A DNA stretch of 64,000 nt, taken from Methylobacterium sp. WL1 (GTDB taxonomy: Bacteria > Pseudomonadota > Alphaproteobacteria > Rhizobiales > Beijerinckiaceae). The notes below the pieces were generated by a model. It searched no databases and was not told where the DNA came from. It saw nothing but the letters and a program-made list of their open reading frames with translations. Below are positions 56,310-64,000 of the stretch, piece by piece. The DNA is taken from NCBI RefSeq assembly GCF_008000895.1, contig NZ_CP042823.1, forward strand, positions 5,912,501 through 5,976,500, written 5' to 3'. Positions within the stretch are counted from its first letter, which is position 1; each line of letters starts with the position of its first letter. The position numbers and the translations under genes were made by a program.

Positions 56310-57074
56310 ATGCGTGGTTCGGTCCGTCTGGCTTTGTGTGCGGTCCTGGCGACCGCGACGCTATCCGCCCCGGTTTCCGCGCAGCAGTCACGCTACGCCG
56401 AAGGCGGCGGGTATGGCGGCGGCCTGATCGAGTACCTCATGACCGGGCAGGCCGGGGGAGGGGGCCGGAGCCGTCCGCAGCGCGATGCGGCTCCGCAGCG
56501 TGTCGCGGCCTATTCCGGCGAGCTGCTGCCCGCCGAACCGGAGCCTCTGCAGGACGTGCCGCGGCAGGTCCTGCCCCCGCAGGCCTATGGCGCACCACAG
56601 GCGGATCCGGGCCGCATCGCGCGAGAGGTCGGCCCGGAATACCGGCGCCAGGAGGTCGCTTTCACCGGGTCGCAGCGGCCCGGGACGATCGTAATCGATA
56701 CGACAAGTCGGCACCTCTACCTCGTCCAGCAAGGGCAGCGGGCGCTGCGCTACGGGATTGGTGTGGGGCGACCGGGCTTTGCCTGGAGCGGCCTCAAGAC
56801 CGTCAGCCGCAAGGCCGAGTGGCCGGACTGGACGCCGCCGGCGGAGATGCTCGCCCGCCGTCCCGACCTGCCACGGCACATGGCGGGCGGCCCGGAGAAC
56901 CCGCTGGGCGCGCGGGCGCTCTATCTCGGCTCCTCGCTCTACCGCATCCACGGCACCAACGAGCCGGGCACGATCGGCCAATCGGTCTCCTCGGGCTGCA
57001 TCCGCATGATGAACGAGGATGTCATGGATCTCTACGATCGGGTGCCGGTGGGGACTCGGGTGGAGGTTCTGTGA
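56310..57074 (+). CDS. L,D-transpeptidase (YkuD family)
   Basis: 254 residues from an ATG nine bases after AGGA. A signal peptide (about residues 1-24) and a Gly/Pro/Arg-rich linker precede the YkuD domain (about residues 120-254). The active-site region is YRIHGTNEPGTIGQSVSSGC followed by IRM, with the catalytic His and Cys. It forms 3-3 crosslinks in peptidoglycan or attaches proteins to it in the periplasm. Alphaproteobacterial genomes usually carry several such paralogues. The gene is followed by a region of degraded insertion sequences. Confidence 0.93.
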   Translation: MRGSVRLALCAVLATATLSAPVSAQQSRYAEGGGYGGGLIEYLMTGQAGGGGRSRPQRDAAPQRVAAYSGELLPAEPEPLQDVPRQVLPPQAYGAPQADPGRIAREVGPEYRRQEVAFTGSQRPGTIVIDTTSRHLYLVQQGQRALRYGIGVGRPGFAWSGLKTVSRKAEWPDWTPPAEMLARRPDLPRHMAGGPENPLGARALYLGSSLYRIHGTNEPGTIGQSVSSGCIRMMNEDVMDLYDRVPVGTRVEVL

Positions 57075-57331
57075 TGGGTTGCAAGCGCGGGAATACTGTT
57101 AAGAAGAGCAAAAAAACTCGTCTGCACTGATCGACTGAGTTTGTCGGTTCTATCGAGACCTCAGAAAACGAGAATGAGATGGCGTGAGGAACTGCTAGGG
57201 TCGAGGCGATCTGCAATGTACTGCTTATCGCGTCGTCGGCGTACCGTGCCCAGGCCGCATGGTGTGCCGGTTCCGGCAGGCTACCGGCATAGGCCAGACG
57301 TGAAACGGCTCTGACGGTCCATATCCAGCGC
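57075..57331. other. Region between the L,D-transpeptidase gene and transposase remnants
   Basis: 257 bases with no gene. A short A-rich stretch (GCAAAAAAACTCG, near 57108) lies just after the transpeptidase stop. The rest may belong to degraded insertion-sequence ends, but no terminal repeats could be paired by eye. Confidence 0.25.
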
Positions 57332-57691
57332 ATGATGCTCCACGCCTTGGACCCCGGCCCTGCACGCGCGTCGGTCCATCCAGGGCGGGGGCTCGTACAT
57401 TACAGCGAAAGGGGCTCGGGATTCCTTGCGCTGAGCTACACCGAGCGGCTCGCCAAGGCCGGTGTCGAGCCGTCCGTCGGCGCCGCCGCCGATAGCTACG
57501 ACAACGCGCCGACAGAGATGATCGACGGGCCGTTCAAGGTCGAGGTGAGCCTTCGGCGTAAGCGGTGGCAGTCATCCGAGGTCATTGAGATCGACACCTG
57601 CGAACGGGTCGACTGGTGCGATACCCGCCGTCGGCTCGAACCCATCGGCAGTTTCCCTCCCGACGAGGCGGTAGCGCGCCACGAGGCCTAG
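57332..57691 (+). pseudogene. IS3-family transposase C-terminal remnant
   Basis: A 119-codon frame. From about residue 20 on it matches the C-terminal DDE core of IS3-type transposases: LVHYSERGSGFLALSYTERL followed by AGVEPSVGAAADSYDNAPTE, and later WVDW-type RVDWCDTRRRLEPIGSFPPD. Relative to the usual HHSDRGSQ the aspartate is Glu, while the last Glu of the triad (TEMIDG) is kept. The N-terminal half of the transposase and orfA are missing, so it is a dead fragment. Confidence 0.8.
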
Positions 57692-57744
57692 GTCGGGCTG
57701 CCAATCTCGGCCGCCTGGCCCAGACCAAATGGCCCCCGAAAAAC

Positions 57745-57910
57745 CCGGCGCGGTGCACCTGTACGCTTTGGGTGGACGGCTACAACTGCAGCCGCCAGCC
57801 TGAGCCCCCAACACGGCGCCACGCCCTACGACGTCATCCGCCAAACTTGGACGAAAGAGCCCAAACGCTTCAGGCTCGATCCGCCACACCATATCGCGGA
57901 ACCAGACATT
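57745..57910 (+). pseudogene. IS481-family transposase C-terminal remnant
   Basis: Bases encode TPYDVIRQTWTKEPKRFRLD followed by PPHHI, which matches the conserved end of IS481-type transposases ('TPYE.I...W...PERF..DP.H..PGLN'). Just before it, in the next frame, VDGYNCSRQ fits the 'AYN..RRLK' motif, so a frameshift separates them. Only the last part of the gene remains. Confidence 0.7.
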
Positions 57911-57917
57911 CTTTCGA

Positions 57918-58136
57918 TCGGGAAAGCCGAACGACAACGCTTACATCGCGCGGATCGACGGTCGGCTCGGGGCGGAATTGCTGAACGCCTTATGGATTAT
58001 GTCGCCAGCCGACGCCCGGGAGCGCATCGGTGAACGGAGGTACTACGTCAGCGAAGACCGGCCGCACACGGCCCTCGGCGCAATGACGTTCCGAGCGTTC
58101 GCCGTTGAAGTTGTCTCAGCCCGAAAATCTGAATAA
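57918..58136 (+). pseudogene. IS3-family (IS407/IS51-like) transposase C-terminal remnant
   Basis: An open frame of 72 codons ending in TAA. GKPNDNAYIARIDGRLGAEL followed by LNALWIMSPADARE and YVSEDRPHTALGAMTFRAFA matches the C-terminus of a second, different IS3-family OrfB ('GKPTDNAFIEAFNGR...LN..WF.....A...IE.WR.dYN..RPH..LG'). It has no start and no upstream half. It directly abuts the IS481 remnant. Confidence 0.8.
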
Positions 58137-58350
58137 GTCGCAAACCACAGGCGAAGCCATTTTTGCTCCTGTGATGCATAAATCTTAGCGGCGGTACGGC
58201 CCATTGAGCTGAAAACTGATTATCCGTACCGATAATTACCAGGATTGCGGAATATGTCGCGGATGCAAAAACGTAAACGCTCCTGATATCGGCGTTGAAA
58301 GGCGGATTCTAAGCTACATTTTGGTCAATCAACGTGCGTAGAATATAGAG
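58137..58350. other. Intergenic region upstream of the prepilin peptidase
   Basis: 214 bases, AT-richer than average (GAAAACTGATTATCC, TCTAAGCTACATTTTGG). It is the probable promoter region of the prepilin peptidase gene. No gene is seen. Confidence 0.3.
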
Positions 58351-59250
58351 ATGATCGATCTGACTTCAAATAACATTACAATCGGTTTCGAATTTTTGAT
58401 TACGATCATCGCAGGCTTGACCGCAGGCCTTCTGACCGGCAGACCTGTCGACGATGTAATCGAGCTGCTTCCTGCGGCGATGAAGCAGGCCTGGAAAGAG
58501 GCCGAAGATGGATCGCCTCATGACGATTCCTCCGGGGCCGGCTCTCTTGCCGCCCGGGGCGACATCCTGCGGCAGCAAGGGCCGTCGTGGGGCCGAGTCC
58601 AAGGTGTTGGAGCGCCGGTCTCCGGTCAAACCGTCCACGCGGCCCCGGGACACGAACCAGCCGTCATTTCGCCGGGGGACGGACGGGCCGATCCGGCACG
58701 GGTGGGGGGGGCTCGATCTCGCAGCCGGCGCCGACGGCTCGTGCAATGGGTCTGCGGCCTGGCCTTCGCTCTGCTGGCCGCGCGCCTCGGCCTCGATATC
58801 CGGCTTCTGCCTGGGCTGGCGGCCACGGCAATCTTGATCGCCCTGGCGTTCATCGACTGGGACCATCACCTCCTGCCGGACGTCCTCGTCCTGCCGCTGA
58901 TGGGATCGGGCCTCCTGGTCAACCTGGCCGGACTCTTCGCCCCGCCGCGCGCGGCGCTCCTCGGGGTCATCGTCGGCTACGGCAGCCTATGGCTGCTCGC
59001 GCGCGCCTACCGGCTCGCCGTCGGCAAAACCGGGATCGGCGCGGGCGACCTCAAGCTCATGGCCGCGTTGGGAGCTTGGCTCGGATGGCAGGCGCTCCTG
59101 CCCCTCACGCAGATCGCGGCCGGCCTCGCGCTGGCAGCCACCCTTGTGGCGACGCTGAGTGGGTCGCGGCGTCGCGTCCCGCAAGAACTTCCCTATGGCA
59201 CCTACATGGCCGCAGCCGGCTGGTTGCTGCTTGTACGTGCACCTGTATGA
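58351..59250 (+). CDS. A24-family prepilin peptidase lacking the usual cysteines
   Basis: 299 residues. The catalytic aspartates are present: ALAFIDWDHHLLPDVLVLPL (Asp169) and GIGAGDLKLMAALGAWLGWQ (Asp233 in GxGD). The N-terminal stretch GLTAGLLTGRPVDDVIELLP resembles the start of PilD. The paired CxxC motifs of the N-terminal cytosolic region are absent, and only one Cys (135) is visible. The middle (about residues 52-128) is low complexity, rich in Gly, Ser and Arg. These membrane enzymes cleave class IV or Flp prepilins. Next to a Tad locus it is likely the Flp prepilin peptidase (TadV/CpaA role). Confidence 0.8.
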   Translation: MIDLTSNNITIGFEFLITIIAGLTAGLLTGRPVDDVIELLPAAMKQAWKEAEDGSPHDDSSGAGSLAARGDILRQQGPSWGRVQGVGAPVSGQTVHAAPGHEPAVISPGDGRADPARVGGARSRSRRRRLVQWVCGLAFALLAARLGLDIRLLPGLAATAILIALAFIDWDHHLLPDVLVLPLMGSGLLVNLAGLFAPPRAALLGVIVGYGSLWLLARAYRLAVGKTGIGAGDLKLMAALGAWLGWQALLPLTQIAAGLALAATLVATLSGSRRRVPQELPYGTYMAAAGWLLLVRAPV

Positions 59251-59352
59251 GACGTCAGTGGCAGCACGTTATGGGACAATGTTCGGTTCGTTCCTGACCA
59301 ACTGGGCTCCGTTACGATGAAACGGCATAGCCGATAGCAGCGAACACTTCCA

Positions 59353-60993
59353 TCATTGGACGAGGCGGACGAAGCTGCCGCGTTGCTTGAGCTCGCTCGC
59401 GATCGTAATCAAATGCGTTTGCATGGAAGACTCGACCTCGTTAAAACCTCTTCCTCTAAAGTATCTGATGTCGGATTTTTTCTCAGTGCAAATCTCAAAT
59501 CCTTTCTGAGCAACGCCGCGAAATTTTCGCGATTTCTCTAAAGGTTTCTCGAATATACCATCGGTCTCATCCGGTCCCATGACGAGAAAATATGACCGGA
59601 TTTTCTTCTCGCGAAGACTTTTGCATAAACTTTTGTAGCGGTCCGTGATATAATTTACGCCAATCCCACTTGTGGGTTTGCAGCCTGTGTATTTAACGCT
59701 CAAATCGGAATCTGAAAAGAAATTATCAGGTGTTGTTTTGATAAACGATATGATGACTTTTTGGTGAGCGTCATTCCCTTCGTCGAAGTCGAATGGAATA
59801 TTTGGAGAGCCGCCCCAGCCAGCACGACCTCGAAAGGAAGGCGCGAGTGTCATGGCCGCCCATCCCATGGCAAATCCGTAATTAGGATTGCCGGCATCTC
59901 TGCCCTCAAAAGTTATAATATTGCCTTTTATAGTGTTAAATTCTCGTTTGATTTCATCGATATTATTCGTCAATGGTAATATTGATGAAAGGGGACATCC
60001 CTTATCGGAAACGATCACGCGTCCATCGACAGCCTCTTCCGACCCTTCGCTTGGGCATTCTTCCGGACTGTAGGCATCGCGGTACCGACCTTGCCAGAAT
60101 TTGGATGGAGAGTTGGGCGGTGCGTTAGCCAAGGTGTCGGGCCACCAATATCCGATGTAGAATTGATTGGATGGTGCCTGATCCCAAAAATAATTGTCAT
60201 TCAGGTCCAGCCCGCGCAGTAAGCAGATGCGCTGGCTTCGCAGATCGGGCATGTCCGGCGACGCAAGTGATTTGATGCCGGTGTCTTTGAAGAAATCTTC
60301 CAGTTCTTTTGGATTGGACGCATCTGGCTTTGCCCATTTCACGATCCGACCCGGATCCCTGGGGTCATAGACATTGACCCTTTGATCGTGGGGCACGACA
60401 GACATGAACACATGCCCATCGTTGCGAATTATCGATTCCGCAAAATTCTGGCTGATCCGAGCCATCGCTGCCGCGGATTCAGGCGTAATATTCAAGAACG
60501 CAGGCAGCACCAGCGCCACCTCCGTAAACGCGACATGCGCCTCTACCTTCGAGCGCACCGTGATGGTCTGGGCCGGATTGCCGCTGAGGGCCGGCTTGCT
60601 GGTGAACTGGGCCGTGACCTCGAAGGTGGCGTCGTCGCTGGCGTTGCGGGCCCTGATGACGTGAACATCGCCTAGCGTCTCCCTCAACTCCGAGTCGAGT
60701 CCGAGATTGGCGCGGACGTAATCCCGTGCCAGCGTCTGGCTCACCACGTCGAATTGTTTGTCACTGCGCAGATATTCGCGGCCGATCGCCAGAGCCGCCG
60801 CATCGGTGGCGCGCTTGAGCTGGCTGGCATCACTGGTCATCCGCAAGGTGTCGACCGCGAAGCCGACGACGATCAGTCCGCTGATCAAGGCCAGTACCAT
60901 CATCGGGGCGACGGCGCCGTCTTGGGACGTCCGGTTGTTGCGGCACCGGCCGAAGCCGCGGGATGATGCTCCAGGTCGAAGACCGTGTTTCAT
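59353..60993 (-). CDS. tadG: TadG-like pilus assembly protein
   Basis: 546 residues from the ATG at 60993. An N-terminal membrane helix (VAPMMVLALISGLIVVGFAV) with the TadG/TadE leader QDGAVAP is followed by a DAAALAIGREYLRS segment usual in the TadE/TadG family. The C-terminal half contains TNNIDEIKREFNTIKGNIIT and NYGFAMGWAAMTLAP, matching the TadG von Willebrand-like part. The 3' half has far lower GC: 24 of 60 bases from 59581 and 21 of 60 from 59941, against 40 of 60 from 60541. The frame stays open across this change. It closes the tad operon. Confidence 0.85.
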   Translation of the reverse strand: MKHGLRPGASSRGFGRCRNNRTSQDGAVAPMMVLALISGLIVVGFAVDTLRMTSDASQLKRATDAAALAIGREYLRSDKQFDVVSQTLARDYVRANLGLDSELRETLGDVHVIRARNASDDATFEVTAQFTSKPALSGNPAQTITVRSKVEAHVAFTEVALVLPAFLNITPESAAAMARISQNFAESIIRNDGHVFMSVVPHDQRVNVYDPRDPGRIVKWAKPDASNPKELEDFFKDTGIKSLASPDMPDLRSQRICLLRGLDLNDNYFWDQAPSNQFYIGYWWPDTLANAPPNSPSKFWQGRYRDAYSPEECPSEGSEEAVDGRVIVSDKGCPLSSILPLTNNIDEIKREFNTIKGNIITFEGRDAGNPNYGFAMGWAAMTLAPSFRGRAGWGGSPNIPFDFDEGNDAHQKVIISFIKTTPDNFFSDSDLSVKYTGCKPTSGIGVNYITDRYKSLCKSLREKKIRSYFLVMGPDETDGIFEKPLEKSRKFRGVAQKGFEICTEKKSDIRYFRGRGFNEVESSMQTHLITIASELKQRGSFVRLVQ

Positions 60994-61061
60994 GGCGCGT
61001 GACTCACTCGGTAACCAGGCAGAGGCTTGCGAACGATGCCGGCTCGACGTTCGGCAGCTCG

Positions 61062-61640
61062 TTAATTCGCGGTTTTGTCGGGCGGCGGCAGGCCAGCCCG
61101 CTGCCTCAATTCGGCATCCAATTGCAGATCCGGATTGCGCATGCGGTTGACAGAGACCGTCTTGAGCACGCCGCTGCCGAGCACGAGTTGGCTCAAGCCC
61201 AGGGCGCCGCTGCCCTGGCATCCCTGCACCACGAACAGGCCGACCTGCTTGGTGTCGTCCTTCGGGTCCTGGTCCGGCAACGAGCCCGGGTAGGACGCGT
61301 CCTTCTTGAGCGGGTTCGCGCACAGGCCGTTGGCCGGTTCCAGCGGTAAACCCCAGGCGACCTGACCGTTGCGCCAGACTTGACCGACGACGAGGTCGTA
61401 GCGGCCATTGCTCCCCTGCAGCACCTCGGTCGCCAGCCGCTTCAAGCCCGGGGCGGTCAGGTTGTCCTGGCTGGCGAGGATGGTCGACAGCGTCGCGACG
61501 CTGCGTTCCAGGTCGGCGCGGGCCCGCGAGACCAGGAAGAAGTCCTGGGCGATGAATACGATCGTCAGAAGGGTGGGGAAGATCAGGATTGCCTCGAGGG
61601 CGACATTGCCGCGCTGGCGGTCCGACATGCGGCGGGTCAT
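61062..61640 (-). CDS. tadE: TadE-family pilus assembly protein
   Basis: 192 residues. The ATG overlaps the stop of the preceding tadE-like gene by four bases, which decides the start. The N-terminus SDRQRGNVALEAILIFPTLL is the TadE signature, giving one membrane helix with a Glu after Leu/Ala. The remaining sequence is periplasmic with a pair of Cys (GLCANPL and VVQGCQG). TadE is a minor pseudopilin-like component of the Tad/Flp pilus. Confidence 0.85.
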   Translation of the reverse strand: MTRRMSDRQRGNVALEAILIFPTLLTIVFIAQDFFLVSRARADLERSVATLSTILASQDNLTAPGLKRLATEVLQGSNGRYDLVVGQVWRNGQVAWGLPLEPANGLCANPLKKDASYPGSLPDQDPKDDTKQVGLFVVQGCQGSGALGLSQLVLGSGVLKTVSVNRMRNPDLQLDAELRQRAGLPPPDKTAN

Positions 61641-62137
61641 GGCCGATTTTGCGCCGATCCGTAGAGGTTACCCAGGACCTGATGGTACCGATGCGTGAAC
61701 TGGCCTCCGAGACCGACAAGGTTCGGCACGGGCGTGATCCAGTCCAGCTCCAAGTTCACGTCGACCACGACGATCGGGATCTTGGTCGCACTGCCCTGTC
61801 CACCGATGCCGAGGCCGAATTCGCCGAGACCCGGATAAGCCTCGACTTTCACCCTGACATCGGCGGGGCTGAGACAGCCGTAGGACGCGACCACCATGCC
61901 CAACGTGACGACCTGCTGCACGAAAACCCTGTCGTTGAGGGGCGGGCTGACGGCTAGACGCAGGGTGTTCAGGCTCGTTTCGAGCGCCAGGGTGCCGATG
62001 ACGACGATCAGCGCCATCCGGACGATCTCGAACAGCATCAGCGCCCCGGCCAACACCGCGGGCATCAGGAAGACGGCCTCGATGGCCACGACTCCCTCCT
62101 GGCGTGCGGCCGCGGGGGCGATGCGTGGCCGGCTCAC
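61637..62137 (-). CDS. TadE-like pilus assembly protein, second copy
   Basis: 166 residues from a GTG that overlaps the tadD stop by four bases (GTGA). The leader ARQEGVVAIEAVFLMPAVLA has the typical VAIEA TadE motif, followed by one membrane helix. The rest is a periplasmic domain with a single Cys (YGCLSPADV). Having two TadE-type genes in tandem before tadG matches other Tad loci (tadE, tadF, tadG), so this may be the tadF-like partner. Confidence 0.85.
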   Translation of the reverse strand: MSRPRIAPAAARQEGVVAIEAVFLMPAVLAGALMLFEIVRMALIVVIGTLALETSLNTLRLAVSPPLNDRVFVQQVVTLGMVVASYGCLSPADVRVKVEAYPGLGEFGLGIGGQGSATKIPIVVVDVNLELDWITPVPNLVGLGGQFTHRYHQVLGNLYGSAQNRP

Positions 62138-63009
62138 GGCTGGGTTTCCAGGGAGAGCGGGCGCAGGCTCGCCGCCAGGAACACGGCCGGGTTGCGCTGG
62201 CCCGCGCGCAGGCGGCCGGCCAGCTGCTGGAGGCTCTTCACCAATCCAGCGGTCTTGATGTTCGAGAAATTCGCCTCCAGCGCGCGGCGCGCCTGGGCCT
62301 CGTTGCCCTGCAGCAGGTAGGCCAGGGCCAGGTTCAGCACCAAGGTCGGGTTGGCGCGCGCCTCCTCGGTGTTCAGCAGCGCGATCGCCCCCTTGGAGTC
62401 GCCGGCGGCGAGCTTGCCGAGCGCCAGGTTGTTCTGGACTGCCACGTTCGACGGATCGAGATCCAGCGCCCTGGTCAGCGTCTGGTTGCCGTCCGCCAAA
62501 TGCCCCTGGGCGGTCAGCGCCACGCCCAGGCCGTTGAGGGCGGCGATGTTGGCCTCGTCTACGGCCAGAGCGCAATTGAACGAGGCGACGGCGTCGTCGA
62601 GCTGGTTCAGGGCGAGCCGACCGCGACCGATGCCCAGGCAGACGGCCAGGCGCTCGTCCGCCCCCAGCGTCCGGCCGTCGGAGGATAATTGCTGTTCGGC
62701 CCGCACGTAGAGCGGCAAGGCGTCCTGGGGCGGATGGATCGCCCCGGAGACGCTGGCATATTCCAGAACCTCACGGGGACCGAGTTCGCCCTTCTTGTCC
62801 ATGGTCGCGTAGATGTCAGCGGCGGCCGCCAGACGGTCGTTGTCGCGCAGCAGGCGCGCCAGCCGCAGCGATTCCGCCGCTGTGCCGGACGGCCCGCCAA
62901 GGGAGAAGCCCGCCGCCGAGGATTGCAGATCGACGCATCCGGTCATGGCAAACAGGCACGCGGCGAGCCCGAAGACATGCAACGATCGGAATGAGAGAGG
63001 TCGCAACAT
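62134..63009 (-). CDS. tadD: TPR lipoprotein TadD
   Basis: 291 residues from an ATG with GGAG upstream. A lipoprotein signal has the lipobox LFAMTGC (Cys near residue 24). Several TPR repeats follow, for example SFNCALAVDEANIAALNGLG followed by VALTAQGHL, and LDPSNVAVQNNLALGKLAAG. TadD acts at the outer membrane in assembly of the Tad secretin or pilus. It is translationally coupled to the following tadE-like gene and follows tadC by 38 bases. Confidence 0.9.
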   Translation of the reverse strand: MLRPLSFRSLHVFGLAACLFAMTGCVDLQSSAAGFSLGGPSGTAAESLRLARLLRDNDRLAAAADIYATMDKKGELGPREVLEYASVSGAIHPPQDALPLYVRAEQQLSSDGRTLGADERLAVCLGIGRGRLALNQLDDAVASFNCALAVDEANIAALNGLGVALTAQGHLADGNQTLTRALDLDPSNVAVQNNLALGKLAAGDSKGAIALLNTEEARANPTLVLNLALAYLLQGNEAQARRALEANFSNIKTAGLVKSLQQLAGRLRAGQRNPAVFLAASLRPLSLETQP

Positions 63010-63047
63010 GATCTCCGGGGTCAATTGGCGTGAGAAAGTGGGTGTTA

Positions 63048-63992
63048 CTAGGAGGTCACAAGAAGGACGCGGATCAGCCGGATCATCGCGGGCGCGGCCA
63101 TCATCGCGATGATCGGCGGCAGAATCAGAACCATCAGCGGCAGACTCATCTGGGCGGGCAGCTTCCCGGCCCGTTCCTCCAGACTGAGCATCGACATCTT
63201 GCGGCTCTCCTCGGAGATCGTCCGCAGGGCCTGCGACAGCGGCGTGCCGTAGCGCTCGGCCTGGAGTAGGACGGAGACCAGGGTCTCGACCTCGGCCACG
63301 CTGCACCGCTCGGCCAGGTTCGCGAGCGCGCGGGACCGGTCGCCCAGGATCTGCAGTTCGGCGAACGTGTAGCGCAGCTCGTCGGCCAGTTCCGGCGAGG
63401 CCAGCGTCAGTTCCTTGGAGACGACCTGAAGAATCCGTCCGAGGGGCAAGCCCGCCTCGGCGCAGATCACCATCAGGTCCAGCCCGTCCGGTACGCTGCG
63501 TGCCAGCACGCCGCCGCGCTGGGCCGCCCGCCATTTCAGCCACGCCTCAGGGAGCAGGGTGCCGACGAACAGCGCGATCAGCCCGCCGGCGAGGCCGAGC
63601 ATCCCGAAGCGCCCGCGCGCGTCGAGGATGCCGAACAGCATCACGGAGGCGAACAGCGCGCCGTTGCCGTACTTGGCCAGCATCAGCAATCCGAGGCTCT
63701 CCTCGGAGCGAATCCCGGCCATATTGAGCACCCTGCGCAACTGCTTCCGATCATGGGCGGTGCCTGCGAGACGCTGCCCGAGCGATCCGGCCAGCGCGCG
63801 GAGACGGAGCAGGGTCGGGGTCAGGTTCCCCGTCGTGACGCGCGTGATCCCCGACACCGCCGCGCCGGACGCCGCCGCCTTCATCGGCGCAGCGCCCAGG
63901 CGCTTGAACAGGACGTTCTGGTTACTGCGAGAATGCAGGCCGAACAGGAGCAGACCGACCCCGATCAGCAGGATCCCGACCGCAAAGGACAC
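63048..63992 (-). CDS. tadC: Type II secretion F-family protein TadC
   Basis: 314 residues from a GTG at 63992. It contains several membrane helices and the T2SSF domain: RSVPDGLDLMVICAEAGLPL and the C-terminal RTISEESRKMSMLSLEERAG followed by KLPAQMSLPLMVLILPPIIA. TadC is an inner-membrane platform protein for Flp pilus assembly, partner of TadB. The frame may continue beyond the window edge (the codons before the GTG are open), so the true start is uncertain. tadB and the ATPase would lie just outside. Confidence 0.88.
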   Translation of the reverse strand: MSFAVGILLIGVGLLLFGLHSRSNQNVLFKRLGAAPMKAAASGAAVSGITRVTTGNLTPTLLRLRALAGSLGQRLAGTAHDRKQLRRVLNMAGIRSEESLGLLMLAKYGNGALFASVMLFGILDARGRFGMLGLAGGLIALFVGTLLPEAWLKWRAAQRGGVLARSVPDGLDLMVICAEAGLPLGRILQVVSKELTLASPELADELRYTFAELQILGDRSRALANLAERCSVAEVETLVSVLLQAERYGTPLSQALRTISEESRKMSMLSLEERAGKLPAQMSLPLMVLILPPIIAMMAAPAMIRLIRVLLVTS

Positions 63993-64000
63993 GGACGCCT

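Noticed and set aside
57022..57333. A 103-residue minus-strand frame next to the transposase remnants
   Set aside because: It overlaps the end of the L,D-transpeptidase gene and degraded DNA, shows no family pattern and has no start signal.

Overview
The window looks like chromosomal DNA of a GC-rich alphaproteobacterium of the Hyphomicrobiales, most probably a Methylobacterium-like species. The evidence is the combination of a MucR/Ros-type regulator beside an exopolysaccharide (EPS) locus, flaF and flbT, an NDUFS4-type complex I subunit next to tRNA-Pro, CheZ, and a Tad pilus operon. The genus is inferred from gene content only.

Bases 1-22300 are an EPS locus. It opens with the last residues of a priming sugar-phosphate transferase, two small membrane proteins, a collagen-like secreted protein whose frame is broken by two compensating indels, a small zinc-ribbon protein and a MucR homologue lacking zinc ligands. 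The plus-strand arm carries an FAD oxidoreductase, a GT2, a GT4, a flippase, an ExoF-type export protein and a Wzy/ExoQ-type polymerase. The minus-strand arm carries a GT4, a Wzz/ExoP-type chain-length protein with a degenerate Walker A, a fused GT4-GT2, a methyltransferase, a split COG5610-like HAD pair and a GH16 lipoprotein glycanase. Together they form a nearly complete Wzx/Wzy-type synthesis and export system.

Bases 22600-39600 are mixed housekeeping genes: an isoaspartate methyltransferase-like protein, a PQQ-type sugar dehydrogenase with its cytochrome c, a MOSC protein, ClpB with a clear terminator, an ArsR/MFS divergent pair, an inositol phosphatase, a NUDIX hydrolase, a GST, an SMP-30 lactonase, tRNA-Pro(TGG), NDUFS4, a deaminase, an SPL-family radical SAM protein and a GGDEF-EAL protein.

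Bases 39600-51800 hold an SDR / alpha-beta-hydrolase / Baeyer-Villiger monooxygenase operon that reads as a ketone-cleavage route behind a TetR-type divergent palindrome. They also hold a nucleoside transporter, an AT-rich island, convergent flaF and flbT, another SDR, a DMT exporter, a TetR / quinone-reductase divergent pair with a palindrome, and an RraA-like protein.

Bases 52000-64000 hold moaD, pgsA, uvrC, cheZ, an L,D-transpeptidase, remnants of three different transposases, and a Tad pilus locus: an A24 prepilin peptidase lacking the usual cysteines, and tadC-tadD-tadE-tadE-tadG on the minus strand. The 3' half of tadG has far lower GC than its neighbours. A roughly 98-bp hairpin-bearing intergenic repeat occurs twice, after exoF and after uvrC.
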